Below, in pieces: positions 12,733 to 21,325 of a stretch of DNA of 64,000 bases. The position numbers and the translations under genes were made by a program. This stretch comes from Gammaproteobacteria bacterium. GTDB taxonomy: Bacteria > Pseudomonadota > Gammaproteobacteria > Pseudomonadales > Azotimanducaceae. Every line of letters starts with the position of its first letter. The stretch's first letter is position 1. The notes beneath the pieces were generated by a model, which searched no databases, was not told the origin of the DNA, and saw nothing but the letters and a program-made list of their open reading frames with translations. Location of the stretch: positions 53,501 to 117,500 of the forward strand of contig JAUIAV010000013.1 of assembly GCA_030425195.1 (NCBI GenBank). Reading direction: 5' to 3'.

Positions 12733-13056
12733 ATGAGATACGTTGTGATGCTTGTCAGTATTCTGCTCGTCGGCAGCACCGGCTACGCGGAGGAAGCGGC
12801 TCCGGAAAGCGGGACCAAGACGCTTTCGGGCATGTCGGTACTCGGGAACAACGAAGCGCCCAAAGCGCTGGTGATCGTTCCATGGAAAAGCTCCCAGATC
12901 GGCGATGGTATCGGCGTCGTGGAAAGTCTGAGCAACCGACCCATGCCCGTTGACCGGGATGTTTTCGGGCGGGAACTCGACTACTACTACATCCGTTCGG
13001 GCGACACTTTACCTGACGATCTGGCCGGGCAGAGCCTGGATGTAGGGGTGCGCTGA
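12733..13056 (+). CDS. small secreted protein of unknown function
   Basis: 107 aa. Signal peptide MRYVVMLVSILLVGSTGYA, then a short mature domain with GNNEAPKALVIVPWKSS and a C-terminal RELDYYYIR segment. Family not identified. The motif density suggests a conserved folded domain rather than a spurious frame, and signal peptide plus operon position support a real gene. It sits between the TPR lipoprotein and the ExbB-like channel, so a periplasmic accessory role in the same complex is a reasonable inference. Confidence 0.65.
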   Translation: MRYVVMLVSILLVGSTGYAEEAAPESGTKTLSGMSVLGNNEAPKALVIVPWKSSQIGDGIGVVESLSNRPMPVDRDVFGRELDYYYIRSGDTLPDDLAGQSLDVGVR

Positions 13057-13193
13057 TGAAGGTATTTCCGCAGATCTCGTCGAACGTGCGGTCCGTCACT
13101 CCCACGGATTCAAGCAAACAATAGTCTTTTTGTTAGGAATTGTTAGGGACCAATTCCGAACCGAACCCCAGCTCTTTCTAAGAGGACCAAGCC
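13057..13193 (+). promoter_or_regulatory. 137-base gap before the motor genes with 10-bp tandem repeat
   Basis: This is the only sizeable gap within the eleven-gene block. It holds an imperfect tandem repeat, TTGTTAGGAA then TTGTTAGGGA (13130-13149), in a locally AT-rich stretch, and a good ribosome-binding site (AGAGG, 13181-13185) eight bases before the ExbB-like start. An internal promoter or mRNA processing site is plausible; no clear sigma70 pair was identified. Confidence 0.35.
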
Positions 13194-13850
13194 ATGGATG
13201 TTATCTACTCAATCATTGGGTTTTTCGCCTCAGGTGGGGCGTTCATGTATCCCATCCTTCTGGTTTTCGCGGTTGGAAGCGCGATAGCCATCGAACGGTT
13301 CATCACGCTGTCTGCGATCACCCAGAAGAACGACGCTGCCTGGAGTTCCCTGCAGCCGCTGCTCAATCAGGGCGACTTCGACCAGGCCCGTGAGATTGCC
13401 TCCAGGGAGGATTCGATCATGGCGCGCATTCTGAACCTGGGGCTCGCGCTTCAGGGTGCCGTCCGCCGCCGCGAGGATGTCGAGATCGCCATGGAGGAAG
13501 GCATGACGGAGGTGATACCGCAGCTGGAGAAGCGTACGCCGTACGTGGCTCTGGCTTCCAACATCGCCACGCTGCTGGGTCTTCTCGGCACCATCATGGG
13601 TCTGATTCAGGCCTTCACGGCGGTCGCCAACGCCAACCCGGCCGAGAAGGCCGATCTGCTCTCGGCGAGCATCTCCGTTGCGATGAACACCACCGCTTTC
13701 GGCCTGATGGTAGGTATCCCGCTTCTCATCGTGCATGCGGTGCTCACGACCAAGACCAACGAGATCGTCGACGGTCTGGAAATGGCGTCGGTCAAAGCGC
13801 TCAGCGTGATCACCAGCCGGGCCCGCCGTCAGCTGGACATCGCTGCCTGA
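13194..13850 (+). CDS. TolQ/ExbB/AglR-type proton channel subunit
   Basis: 218-aa inner-membrane protein of the MotA/TolQ/ExbB family, which forms the pentameric stator around an ExbD/TolR dimer and converts proton motive force into movement of a transducer. Three membrane segments are visible: about 15-36, 118-142 (NIATLLGLLGTIMGLIQAF) and 160-184 (VAMNTTAFGLMVGIPLLIV). The TM2 GT and TM3 TA polar residues are kept. The TM3 position matching E. coli ExbB Glu176 reads as Val by eye alignment. It is followed by two exbD-like genes and an AgmX-like transducer, an order closer to an Agl motor than to tonB-exbBD. Confidence 0.92.
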   Translation: MDVIYSIIGFFASGGAFMYPILLVFAVGSAIAIERFITLSAITQKNDAAWSSLQPLLNQGDFDQAREIASREDSIMARILNLGLALQGAVRRREDVEIAMEEGMTEVIPQLEKRTPYVALASNIATLLGLLGTIMGLIQAFTAVANANPAEKADLLSASISVAMNTTAFGLMVGIPLLIVHAVLTTKTNEIVDGLEMASVKALSVITSRARRQLDIAA

Positions 13851-13875
13851 TACACGGGCTCAATGGGGACAGCAA

Positions 13876-14376
13876 ATGGCTCGTAAGCACCACTACCGGA
13901 GGCGTTCGAAGGAACAGCCTCATGAACTGGACGTGACGACCTTTCTCAATCTGATGGTCGTGCTCGTTCCGTTCCTGCTGATCACTGCGGTGTTCTCGAG
14001 GATCGCCATCGTCGAGCTGAATCTCCCGTCCAGTACGGGTGATGGCAGCCCGAATCAGCCGGAGTTCCGGCTCGAGGTGATCGTCCGGGAGACCGGACTG
14101 GAGGTCGGCAATGGTAAATCGATCATTGCCGCCCTGCCGAAGCAGGATGGCGAATACGACCTGAAGACCCTTTCGAGCTACGTGGTCTCGCTGAAGGAGG
14201 ATTATCCGGCCAAGGAATCCGCCTCGGTGCTGCTCGAACCCACCATTCCCTACGACTACCTGATCCAGGTGATGGATGTGGTGCGCAGCATTCAGGTGCC
14301 CGGCTCCGAAGAGGATGAGGAGGAATTCGTGCAGTTGGCGCTGTTCCCCCAGATCTCGGTAGGAGAAGCGCCGTGA
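13876..14376 (+). CDS. ExbD/TolR-like subunit 1, with Asn at the proton-carrier position
   Basis: 166 aa: basic N-terminus (MARKHHYRRRSKEQ), one membrane segment (about residues 20-42, DVTTFLNLMVVLVPFLLITA), periplasmic domain. In the ExbD/TolR motif (N-V-T-P-x-I-D-V) the seventh residue is the essential protonatable Asp. Here the aligned segment is D-V-T-T-F-L-N-L, so the carrier position is Asn25; Asp19 is at the membrane edge. This subunit may therefore not carry protons itself and may act only in a heterodimer with the next gene's product, which keeps the Asp. It ends in a GTGA overlap with that gene. Confidence 0.88.
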   Translation: MARKHHYRRRSKEQPHELDVTTFLNLMVVLVPFLLITAVFSRIAIVELNLPSSTGDGSPNQPEFRLEVIVRETGLEVGNGKSIIAALPKQDGEYDLKTLSSYVVSLKEDYPAKESASVLLEPTIPYDYLIQVMDVVRSIQVPGSEEDEEEFVQLALFPQISVGEAP

Positions 14377-14897
14377 AAACCACACGCCGCATGAAGCGGA
14401 TGAGCCGTAACCAGGTCCGGATCGGGAAGATGAACCTGACCTCGCTGATGGACGTCTTCACGATCCTGGTCTTCTTTCTGCTGGTCAACTCCGGCACGCC
14501 GGAAGTGCTCGAGACACCGAAGGACATGGTCCTGCCGGAGTCGGTGGTCGAGGTGAAACCCAGGGAAACCGTGGTGATTTTCATCGGCACCGAGGACGTG
14601 GTGGTGCAGGGAGAACCTGTGGCCAAGGTGGAGGCCATTGCGCAGATGGGCGAGGGAGAGATCGGACCCATCATCGACCGGCTTGCCGTGCTCGAGGAGC
14701 AGGTCATCGGATCGAGCACTCAGCATGTGGCGGGCAGCCAGGAGGTGACCGTCCTGGCTGACCGTTCCATTCCCTTCGATGTGATCCGGAAGGTGATGTC
14801 CACCTGTACGAGCCAGGGGTACAGCAGGATATCCCTGGCCGTGATCCAGAAAGGGCAATCCGTTGAACTTTCAGCAGGGCAGGTGGCGCAGATCTGA
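14373..14897 (+). CDS. ExbD/TolR-like subunit 2 (proton-competent)
   Basis: 174 aa. Cytoplasmic basic N-terminus, one membrane segment with the canonical motif MNLTSLMDVFTILVFFLLV, in which Asp27 is the predicted proton carrier, then a periplasmic domain ending with DRSIPFDVIRKVMSTCTSQGYS, typical of ExbD/TolR C-terminal folds. GTG start at 14373 with AGGAGA seven bases upstream, overlapping the preceding stop. Two ExbD-like genes behind one ExbB-like gene matches the AglR-AglQ-AglS layout of the Myxococcus motor rather than a simple TonB system. Confidence 0.9.
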   Translation: MKTTRRMKRMSRNQVRIGKMNLTSLMDVFTILVFFLLVNSGTPEVLETPKDMVLPESVVEVKPRETVVIFIGTEDVVVQGEPVAKVEAIAQMGEGEIGPIIDRLAVLEEQVIGSSTQHVAGSQEVTVLADRSIPFDVIRKVMSTCTSQGYSRISLAVIQKGQSVELSAGQVAQI

Positions 14898-14912
14898 GGG
14901 AGAGAGACACCC

Positions 14913-16322
14913 ATGAGCGCTTCGAGCGATCAATTCACAGAAGATGAGCAACGGCTTCGGGACGAGCTGGCTCAGGCAGAACGGGACCTCGCGGTCCGCG
15001 AGGCGGACCTTGCCGCCGTTGGTGCGGAACTCGAGGGCCTGGATGACAAGCGGGTGCAGTATGAGCCGCTGGAGGAGGCCTGCCGGACGCTCGAGAAGCT
15101 GGAGACCGCTGGTCTCGCGCGCACCTTCTGGGGAGAACGGGCCACGGACGCTCAGGTCGACGAGCACCTGGCAGAGGTACGTGGTCGGATCGAGGCCATA
15201 GCCGGCGAACAGCTTCAGGCGCAGGCCAGATACGAAGCCGCGCGGAAAGAGGTCCGGGAGCATCTGGACAGGGTCGCGCTGATCGAAGGCGATCTGCTGC
15301 AGGCCATCGAGGCGGAGGAGCGCAAACGTCTCGAATGGATCCCCGAGCGCGACGCCACCGAGCTCAAGCCCCGACTCCAGATCCTGCCCTGGGCCAGGAA
15401 TCTGGAAGAAGACAGCCTGTTCCATCGCTCACTCACGGGGACCGCGGTCGCCGCACTGCTGCTGGGCCTGATGATTCCGCTGATTGACATCCCGATTCCG
15501 GACAAGGAGGAAGTGATCGAGGTTCCGGAGCGGTTCGCGCGTCTCATCCGCAAGGAGCCGCTGCGGCCGATGCCGGAGCCGAAACCGGTTCAGCAGCGCA
15601 CCGTCGAAGAGAAACCTCCGGAGGTGGAGCCGGAGAAGAAGCCCGAGCCCGAAGCGAAACCGGAAGTCCAGGTTGCCGAAACCCCACAGGTGGAGGTGGC
15701 ACCCGAGGCGCCGCGCGACAAGGTGGCGTCAACGGGACTGCTGGCTTTCCGGGAGAGCTTCTCCGATCTCGCGTCGGGCAGCCCCTCTGCACGTCTCGGA
15801 TCCGAGGCTCGGGTCAGCGATGCCGGTGAGCAGGCCGTGGGCATGCCCCAGCGTTCCATGGTGGCCGTTGCCGGCCCGGGCAGCAGTGGTGGCATCAACA
15901 TGGCGAGTCTGAGCCGTGATGTGGGCGGCTCGGGCAACGGCGAGCAGATGGCGGGTGTGGCGCTCAGTCGGGTCGCGAGTTCCATCGGTGCCACGGGTGG
16001 CAACCGGCCGCTGAGCTCCGGTGCGGTCGCGGGCCGCACGGACGAGGAGATCCAGATCGTCTTCGACCGATACAAGGCGGCACTTTACAGACTCTACAAC
16101 CGGGAACTGCGCAGGGACCCGACGCTCAGGGGACAGATGGTGCTGAAGCTGACCATCGAGCCGGATGGATCCGTATCCATCTGCTCGCTGCAGGCCAGTG
16201 ACATGAACGCGCCGACCCTGGCAGAGCAGGTCGTTTCCCGGGTGCTGGGCTTTGATTTTGGCGCCAAGGAGGTCCCGGCCATCACGATTCTCTACCCCAT
16301 CGACTTTCTCCCCACGGCCTAG
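14913..16322 (+). CDS. bitopic energy transducer with AgmX/PglI/TonB-like C-terminal domain
   Basis: 469 aa. Residues 10-150 are a heptad-rich cytoplasmic coiled coil (DEQRLRDELAQAERDLAVRE). One membrane segment follows (about 174-194, TAVAALLLGLMIPLIDIPIP), then a Pro/Glu-rich periplasmic spacer (about 215-260), a Gly/Ser-rich linker and a C-terminal domain (about 380-469) with the sequence style of the AgmX/PglI C-terminal family: YKAALYRLYNRELRRDPTLR then GQMVLKLTIEPDGSVSICSL. Family knowledge: AgmX (GltJ) and PglI (GltG) link the Agl motor to the outer membrane in Myxococcus. It should couple the ExbB/ExbD channel to periplasmic and outer-membrane partners. The long cytoplasmic coiled coil is unlike TonB. 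Confidence 0.8.
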   Translation: MSASSDQFTEDEQRLRDELAQAERDLAVREADLAAVGAELEGLDDKRVQYEPLEEACRTLEKLETAGLARTFWGERATDAQVDEHLAEVRGRIEAIAGEQLQAQARYEAARKEVREHLDRVALIEGDLLQAIEAEERKRLEWIPERDATELKPRLQILPWARNLEEDSLFHRSLTGTAVAALLLGLMIPLIDIPIPDKEEVIEVPERFARLIRKEPLRPMPEPKPVQQRTVEEKPPEVEPEKKPEPEAKPEVQVAETPQVEVAPEAPRDKVASTGLLAFRESFSDLASGSPSARLGSEARVSDAGEQAVGMPQRSMVAVAGPGSSGGINMASLSRDVGGSGNGEQMAGVALSRVASSIGATGGNRPLSSGAVAGRTDEEIQIVFDRYKAALYRLYNRELRRDPTLRGQMVLKLTIEPDGSVSICSLQASDMNAPTLAEQVVSRVLGFDFGAKEVPAITILYPIDFLPTA

Positions 16323-16351
16323 CGCCGAAACAGCAGCCGGGAAGTACGGAA

Positions 16352-19300
16352 ATGGGTGAAAGACGCAAGAAGGCAGAGAGAAGGGCGGAATCCCGCACAC
16401 CGCAGGTATTCGCGTTCCTGCTGCTCACGGTGCTCGCCGGGCTCTTTGCCGCCGGCAGTGCGTCTGCGGCGGAGATCACCTATGTCTCAGTAACCGGCAT
16501 CTGGCATGATCCGGTGGACAACGTTCCGGGGAGTCAGCCGGGCGACCCCGTCATCACCAACGGCAACCCGACCTCGAGTATCAGCTGGGGCACCACCACC
16601 GGCTCTCAGAGCGGCTACGACTTCACGGCGACGCTGCCGGCACCTTTCCAGCTGCCCGGGCCCATTCCCTTCTTTTCGCTAGGGGATTTCCAGCATCGGA
16701 ACTTTTCTGTCGACGATCCTTCCCTGACGTCGGTTCAGCTCGATGTGATCCTCGTCCTGGCCGTGGATGGGGTGCCCACCGGTCCGCTGACGTTCACCTT
16801 CACGTTCAATCACGAGGAAACGCCCAACAATCCGACGCCGCCCGACACCTGCCCCTACCCGACTCCGCCTGGAGAAGGGTGTACGGACCGCGTGACCATC
16901 GTCGCCTCTGCCGATCCCACGACCTTCAACGTGGGAGGCGTGGACTACACGCTGGACATGAGTTTTCTCGACAACGGCAGTCCGGTGGATGAGTTCATCA
17001 CCAGAGAGGGCGGTACCGTCAACAGCTCGGGCCTGGTCGGAGAGTTCACGCTGCCGCCAGGACTCAGAACCACGAAATCCGGCCCGACGTCCATGCGGCT
17101 GGGACAGTGGGGCGAATTCCGCCTCGATGTGCAGAACGACGGGGACTGGAATGCCCATGATGTGACCGTGGTCGATCTTCTCCCGGATGGACCGACGGGC
17201 GGAATGTGCGATACCACGCCGGAGATTCTGAGTGCGCAGGTATTCGCCGCCGATGGCGTGACCCTCGTACCGGGTAAGGGCCCGCTTACGCAGGGGTCGG
17301 ACTACACCCTCGCCTATGACGGCGCTGCCTGTACCCTCACGTTCACGACGCTCAGTGCCGCCGCCGTCATCGACATCGGCGAACGTCTCATCATCACCTA
17401 CCGCACGCAGCTCGACACCGATTCGGAGGACGGTACCGTGCTGGTCAACGTGGCGGGTGCAACCGCCTGGTTCAGCGATGCGGCATCGAACCCGGCCCGG
17501 ATCGAATATCTGCGGACGCTGACCGACGGCACCGTCGGCACGGACGATCATGAGGACGCGCACGAGGTGACCGTCGATCTGCCCGTTCTCCGGTTCGAGA
17601 AAACGGCGGTCAACGTGACGACGGGTGAGAATCCCGCCACTGTCGCAACACCGGGTGACACGCTGCGCTACAGATTCCTGGTCGAGAATCTCGGTGACGT
17701 TGCCATCGACGACTTCAGCATCGTCGACGAGCTGGACGCGCTGAATCCGACCCCGGGTTTTGCTGCGGGCACGCTCAACCTGATCACCGTGCCGTCCGGT
17801 GCCGATGTGACGAATACGAGTGCCACCGGCGGGACGGCGGGCACCGGCGTCGTCGATATCCGAAATCTGAGCATTGGCGGGCTGGGTGAAGTCGTGCTCG
17901 TCGAGTTCGAGGTGGCTCTTGCTCCCGCGCTCACGAACGGCAGTTACGTCGAAAACCAGGCCGAGCTGCTGACGGGTGGTCTACCCATTGCCGTCAGCGA
18001 CGATCCGAACATCAACGGCCCGGCGGATCCGAACGTGGCCGACGATGAGGATCCCACCCGGGTGGGCATTCTCTCTGCGCCTTACTTCGACGTGGACAAG
18101 GTCTCCGCCTACGTGGACGGTGATCCCAACGCCCTGCTGGCCGGTGAGCGCCTCCGATACACGATCACGGTCAGAAACGTGGGCACGGAGGATGCGACAG
18201 ACGTGCGGCTGCGCGATGCGCTGCCGCTATACACGGCTTACGTCGCGGGCAGCACGACGCTCAACGGCAGCCCGATCGCCGACGCGCCGGGCGGTGAGCT
18301 GCCGCTGACTGCCGGCATCGACATCAACGCACCCGAAGATGCGACGGACGGTTACCTGCGTGCGGACGCCGATCCCGCTGCAGACAATGCGGCCGTCGTC
18401 GAGTTCTACGTGACCGTGGATCCCGCTGCGGCGGACGGCACCGTCGTTTCCAATCAGGCGTTCGCGAGCTCCGTCATCAGCAGCCTGGATCAGCCGTCGG
18501 ACGACCCCCGCACCCCCGAGGTGGATGATCCGACCGAGGATGTGGTGGGCAACTATCCGCTGATCTTTCCGCTGAAGACCGCGGAGCTGCTGCTCGACTA
18601 CGACACGCCGGACATCGTCGATCCCGGAGACGTGCTCCGCTACACCATCCTGATCCGGAACAGCGGCGCCGTTGACGCCACCATGGTGCGACTGTCGGAC
18701 GTCGTGCCCACCAACACGACCTACGTGGCGGACTCGCTCACCCTGAACGGAGAGCCGGTGAACCAACCCGACAACGGAGTGTTTCCGCTCGAGGCCGGTA
18801 TCTGGGTGAGTTCCTCGGATCTGACGCCGCCGGTGCCAGGCCCGGGGGAGGGCGTGATCTCATCCCTCGAGGCGGCGACCGTGCAGTTCGACGTGCGGGT
18901 CGACGACGATGTGCCCCGCGGCACCCTGATCACCAACCAGGCAACGGTGAGCACGGAAGAGCTCGGCGATCAGCTCACAGACGCGGATGGCGATCCGGCC
19001 AACGGGCCTGAGCCGACCATCGTTCGGGTGGGGCCAGGGCAGCTGCTGACCATCACCAAGGAAGTGGCGGTCGTCGATGGCGGTGCGGCGCTGGCGGGGG
19101 GGCTGCTGGAGTATCTGGTCACGGTCAGAAATACGGGCGCTGTGCCGGCCTACGACGTATACGTCACGGACAATCTGGACGAGCCGACGGCGGGCCAGCT
19201 GATCTATGAGGATCAGACGGCCATGCTGAACGATGGCGTGGCCGGGATCGACGTGACCGAGCCGGTCATCCTGGCGGACTATTCCGCCGAGTACGGACCG

Positions 19301-21325
19301 CTGCTGCCGGGGCGGGTATTCGTGCTGCGGTTCCGCGCGCGGATATACGATGACGCTCCGATCGGGACCACCATCGTCAACGAGGCCTACGTCACCTGGA
19401 ACACCGATCAGACCGCGCGCGCGGCCGTCAGCCTGGATGTGGGCGGTACGCCGGGCATCGGCATGCTCAACGGTACCGTCTGGCATGACTCGGACTTCGA
19501 CGATCTGGCGGACGACGGTGAGCGACGTCTTCAGGACTGGATCGTCGACCTGCTGCTGAACGGGCAGGTGATCTCCAGCACGCCGACGGATGCTGCCGGC
19601 GCCTATGCCATCGGCGGTCTCGTACCGAACTACGAAACGGAGAACACCTATGAGCTGCGTTTCCGGGCGCCGGGTGCCGGGCAGAACAGTGCCTCACTAG
19701 GGCAGGCGGATTCGGATTTCACCAACGGACCGCAGCGGATCTACGACATCGTCATCCGTTCAGGCAGCAATCTTCAGAATCTGAATCTGCCGATCGATCC
19801 GAATGGCGTGGTTTACGACGCGCTTTCGAGGCTGCCGCTGGCGGGTGCCAGACTGACCCTGACCAGCGCCGGTGGCGCGCCGGTGGCGGCGGAATGCTTC
19901 GACGACCCGAATCAGCAGGGTCAGATCACGCTCCCGGCGGGCTACTACAAGTTCGATCTCAACTTCTCTGACCCCAGCTGCCCGAGCGGTGGCAGCTACC
20001 TGGTCGAGGTGGCGGGCGGTACCGCCTATGAGCCTGGGGTGTCGGAGTTCGTTCCTCCGGTCTCGGATCAGACCACTGCGCCGTTCAATGTGCCGTTCTG
20101 CCCCGGGACGGTGAATGATGCGGTGCCGATTACGGGCGTTCACTGTGAGGCTCAGGATTCCGAATTCGCGCCTCCCATCGGCGCCGAAGCCGATACGCCA
20201 GCCACCGCATACCATCTGAATCTGCTGTTCGATGACAGCCGTGTGCCGGGCACCAGTCAGCTCTTCAACAACCACATCCCCCTGGACCCGGTGCTGAACG
20301 GTCTGGTGACCATGAGCAAGACCACGCCCATGGTGAACGTGACCCGTGGTCAGATGGTGCCGTACACGCTGACCGTGCGCAGCAGCTGGCCCATCGACAT
20401 GACCGGCGTGGACGTGATCGACCGCTATCCGGTGGGGTTCAGATACATCGAAGGATCGGCCCGTCTCGACGGTGAGCCGATCGAACCGCAGATCGTGGAC
20501 GGCGAGCTGGTCTGGGCGGACCTGACCCTGATCGCGGAGAGTGAGCACACCATCGAGCTGCTGCTTGCGCCCGGGGCCGGCGTCGTGGACGGGGAATACG
20601 TGAACCGGGCCCAGGCGGAGCTTGCCCTCACCTCCGAGGCCCTGTCGCAGGAGGCGACCGCGACGGTCCGCCTGGTGCCGGATCCGACTTTCGACTGCAC
20701 GGACGTCACGGGTAAGGTCTTCAACGACAGCAACCGTAACGGCCTGCAGGACGCAGAGGAAGGCGGCATTCAGGGGGCCCGCCTGGTCACACCCACGGGT
20801 CTGGCAGCGCTGACCGATCAGCATGGCCGTTTCCATATCACCTGCGCCGTGGTCCCGCATGAGGGACGTGGCAGCAACTTCATGCTCAAGCTGGATGACC
20901 GGACGCTGCCGAGCGGGTTCCGTGCCTCCACCAGGCCGTTCCAGATCAAACGCGCGACCAGGGGTAAGGCGCTGCACTTCAGCTTCGGCGCCTCCATCTA
21001 CCGTGTGGTGGGGCTGGACGTGGCCGATGCGGTCTTCGTCCCGGACAGCACGGAAATGCGGCCTCAGTGGCGTCCGAGGGTCGAGCTGCTTCTCGACGAG
21101 CTCGAGAAGGCGCCGGCGGTGCTGAGACTCTCTTATCTGGCTGACGTTGAGGATCAGAAACTGGTGGAGCGGCGGGTCAAGGCGCTGCGCAGGATGCTCG
21201 ACGATGCCTGGCAGGCGAGGGACGCGACCTACCGTCTCAGTATCGAACAGGAAATTTTCTGGCGGACCGGGAAGCCACCAGCCAGGGACGGACGTCTGAC
21301 GGCGCTGAGAGAGGGAGAGCAATGA
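16352..21325 (+). CDS. giant secreted multi-domain protein: anchor-K-like, DUF11, SdrD-like modules, OmpA-like tail
   Basis: 1657 aa with a long N-region and signal peptide ending ASA-AEI (about residue 40). Residues 45-235 resemble a choice-of-anchor K domain (SWGTTTGSQSGYDF, LGDFQHRNFSV). DUF11-type repeats begin near 238, 412, 578, 737, 898 and 1318, with cores such as RLRYTITVRNVGTEDATDVR. SdrD/Cna-B-like modules start near 1036 (GTVWHDSDFDDLADDGE), 1150 and 1450 (GKVFNDSNRNGLQDAEEGG). The last 85 residues (RPRVELLLDELEKA onward) look like a degenerate OmpA-like domain. No LPXTG, PEP-CTERM or autotransporter barrel is visible. It overlaps the following giant barrel gene by four bases, so the two products probably work together at the cell surface. 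Confidence 0.82.
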   Translation: MGERRKKAERRAESRTPQVFAFLLLTVLAGLFAAGSASAAEITYVSVTGIWHDPVDNVPGSQPGDPVITNGNPTSSISWGTTTGSQSGYDFTATLPAPFQLPGPIPFFSLGDFQHRNFSVDDPSLTSVQLDVILVLAVDGVPTGPLTFTFTFNHEETPNNPTPPDTCPYPTPPGEGCTDRVTIVASADPTTFNVGGVDYTLDMSFLDNGSPVDEFITREGGTVNSSGLVGEFTLPPGLRTTKSGPTSMRLGQWGEFRLDVQNDGDWNAHDVTVVDLLPDGPTGGMCDTTPEILSAQVFAADGVTLVPGKGPLTQGSDYTLAYDGAACTLTFTTLSAAAVIDIGERLIITYRTQLDTDSEDGTVLVNVAGATAWFSDAASNPARIEYLRTLTDGTVGTDDHEDAHEVTVDLPVLRFEKTAVNVTTGENPATVATPGDTLRYRFLVENLGDVAIDDFSIVDELDALNPTPGFAAGTLNLITVPSGADVTNTSATGGTAGTGVVDIRNLSIGGLGEVVLVEFEVALAPALTNGSYVENQAELLTGGLPIAVSDDPNINGPADPNVADDEDPTRVGILSAPYFDVDKVSAYVDGDPNALLAGERLRYTITVRNVGTEDATDVRLRDALPLYTAYVAGSTTLNGSPIADAPGGELPLTAGIDINAPEDATDGYLRADADPAADNAAVVEFYVTVDPAAADGTVVSNQAFASSVISSLDQPSDDPRTPEVDDPTEDVVGNYPLIFPLKTAELLLDYDTPDIVDPGDVLRYTILIRNSGAVDATMVRLSDVVPTNTTYVADSLTLNGEPVNQPDNGVFPLEAGIWVSSSDLTPPVPGPGEGVISSLEAATVQFDVRVDDDVPRGTLITNQATVSTEELGDQLTDADGDPANGPEPTIVRVGPGQLLTITKEVAVVDGGAALAGGLLEYLVTVRNTGAVPAYDVYVTDNLDEPTAGQLIYEDQTAMLNDGVAGIDVTEPVILADYSAEYGPLLPGRVFVLRFRARIYDDAPIGTTIVNEAYVTWNTDQTARAAVSLDVGGTPGIGMLNGTVWHDSDFDDLADDGERRLQDWIVDLLLNGQVISSTPTDAAGAYAIGGLVPNYETENTYELRFRAPGAGQNSASLGQADSDFTNGPQRIYDIVIRSGSNLQNLNLPIDPNGVVYDALSRLPLAGARLTLTSAGGAPVAAECFDDPNQQGQITLPAGYYKFDLNFSDPSCPSGGSYLVEVAGGTAYEPGVSEFVPPVSDQTTAPFNVPFCPGTVNDAVPITGVHCEAQDSEFAPPIGAEADTPATAYHLNLLFDDSRVPGTSQLFNNHIPLDPVLNGLVTMSKTTPMVNVTRGQMVPYTLTVRSSWPIDMTGVDVIDRYPVGFRYIEGSARLDGEPIEPQIVDGELVWADLTLIAESEHTIELLLAPGAGVVDGEYVNRAQAELALTSEALSQEATATVRLVPDPTFDCTDVTGKVFNDSNRNGLQDAEEGGIQGARLVTPTGLAALTDQHGRFHITCAVVPHEGRGSNFMLKLDDRTLPSGFRASTRPFQIKRATRGKALHFSFGASIYRVVGLDVADAVFVPDSTEMRPQWRPRVELLLDELEKAPAVLRLSYLADVEDQKLVERRVKALRRMLDDAWQARDATYRLSIEQEIFWRTGKPPARDGRLTALREGEQ

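Noticed and set aside
13194..16322. Interpretation as an ordinary tonB-exbB-exbD or tolQRA locus
   Set aside because: There are two ExbD-like genes, no TonB-dependent receptor, no TolB or Pal, and the transducer has a cytoplasmic coiled coil and an AgmX/PglI-like end.
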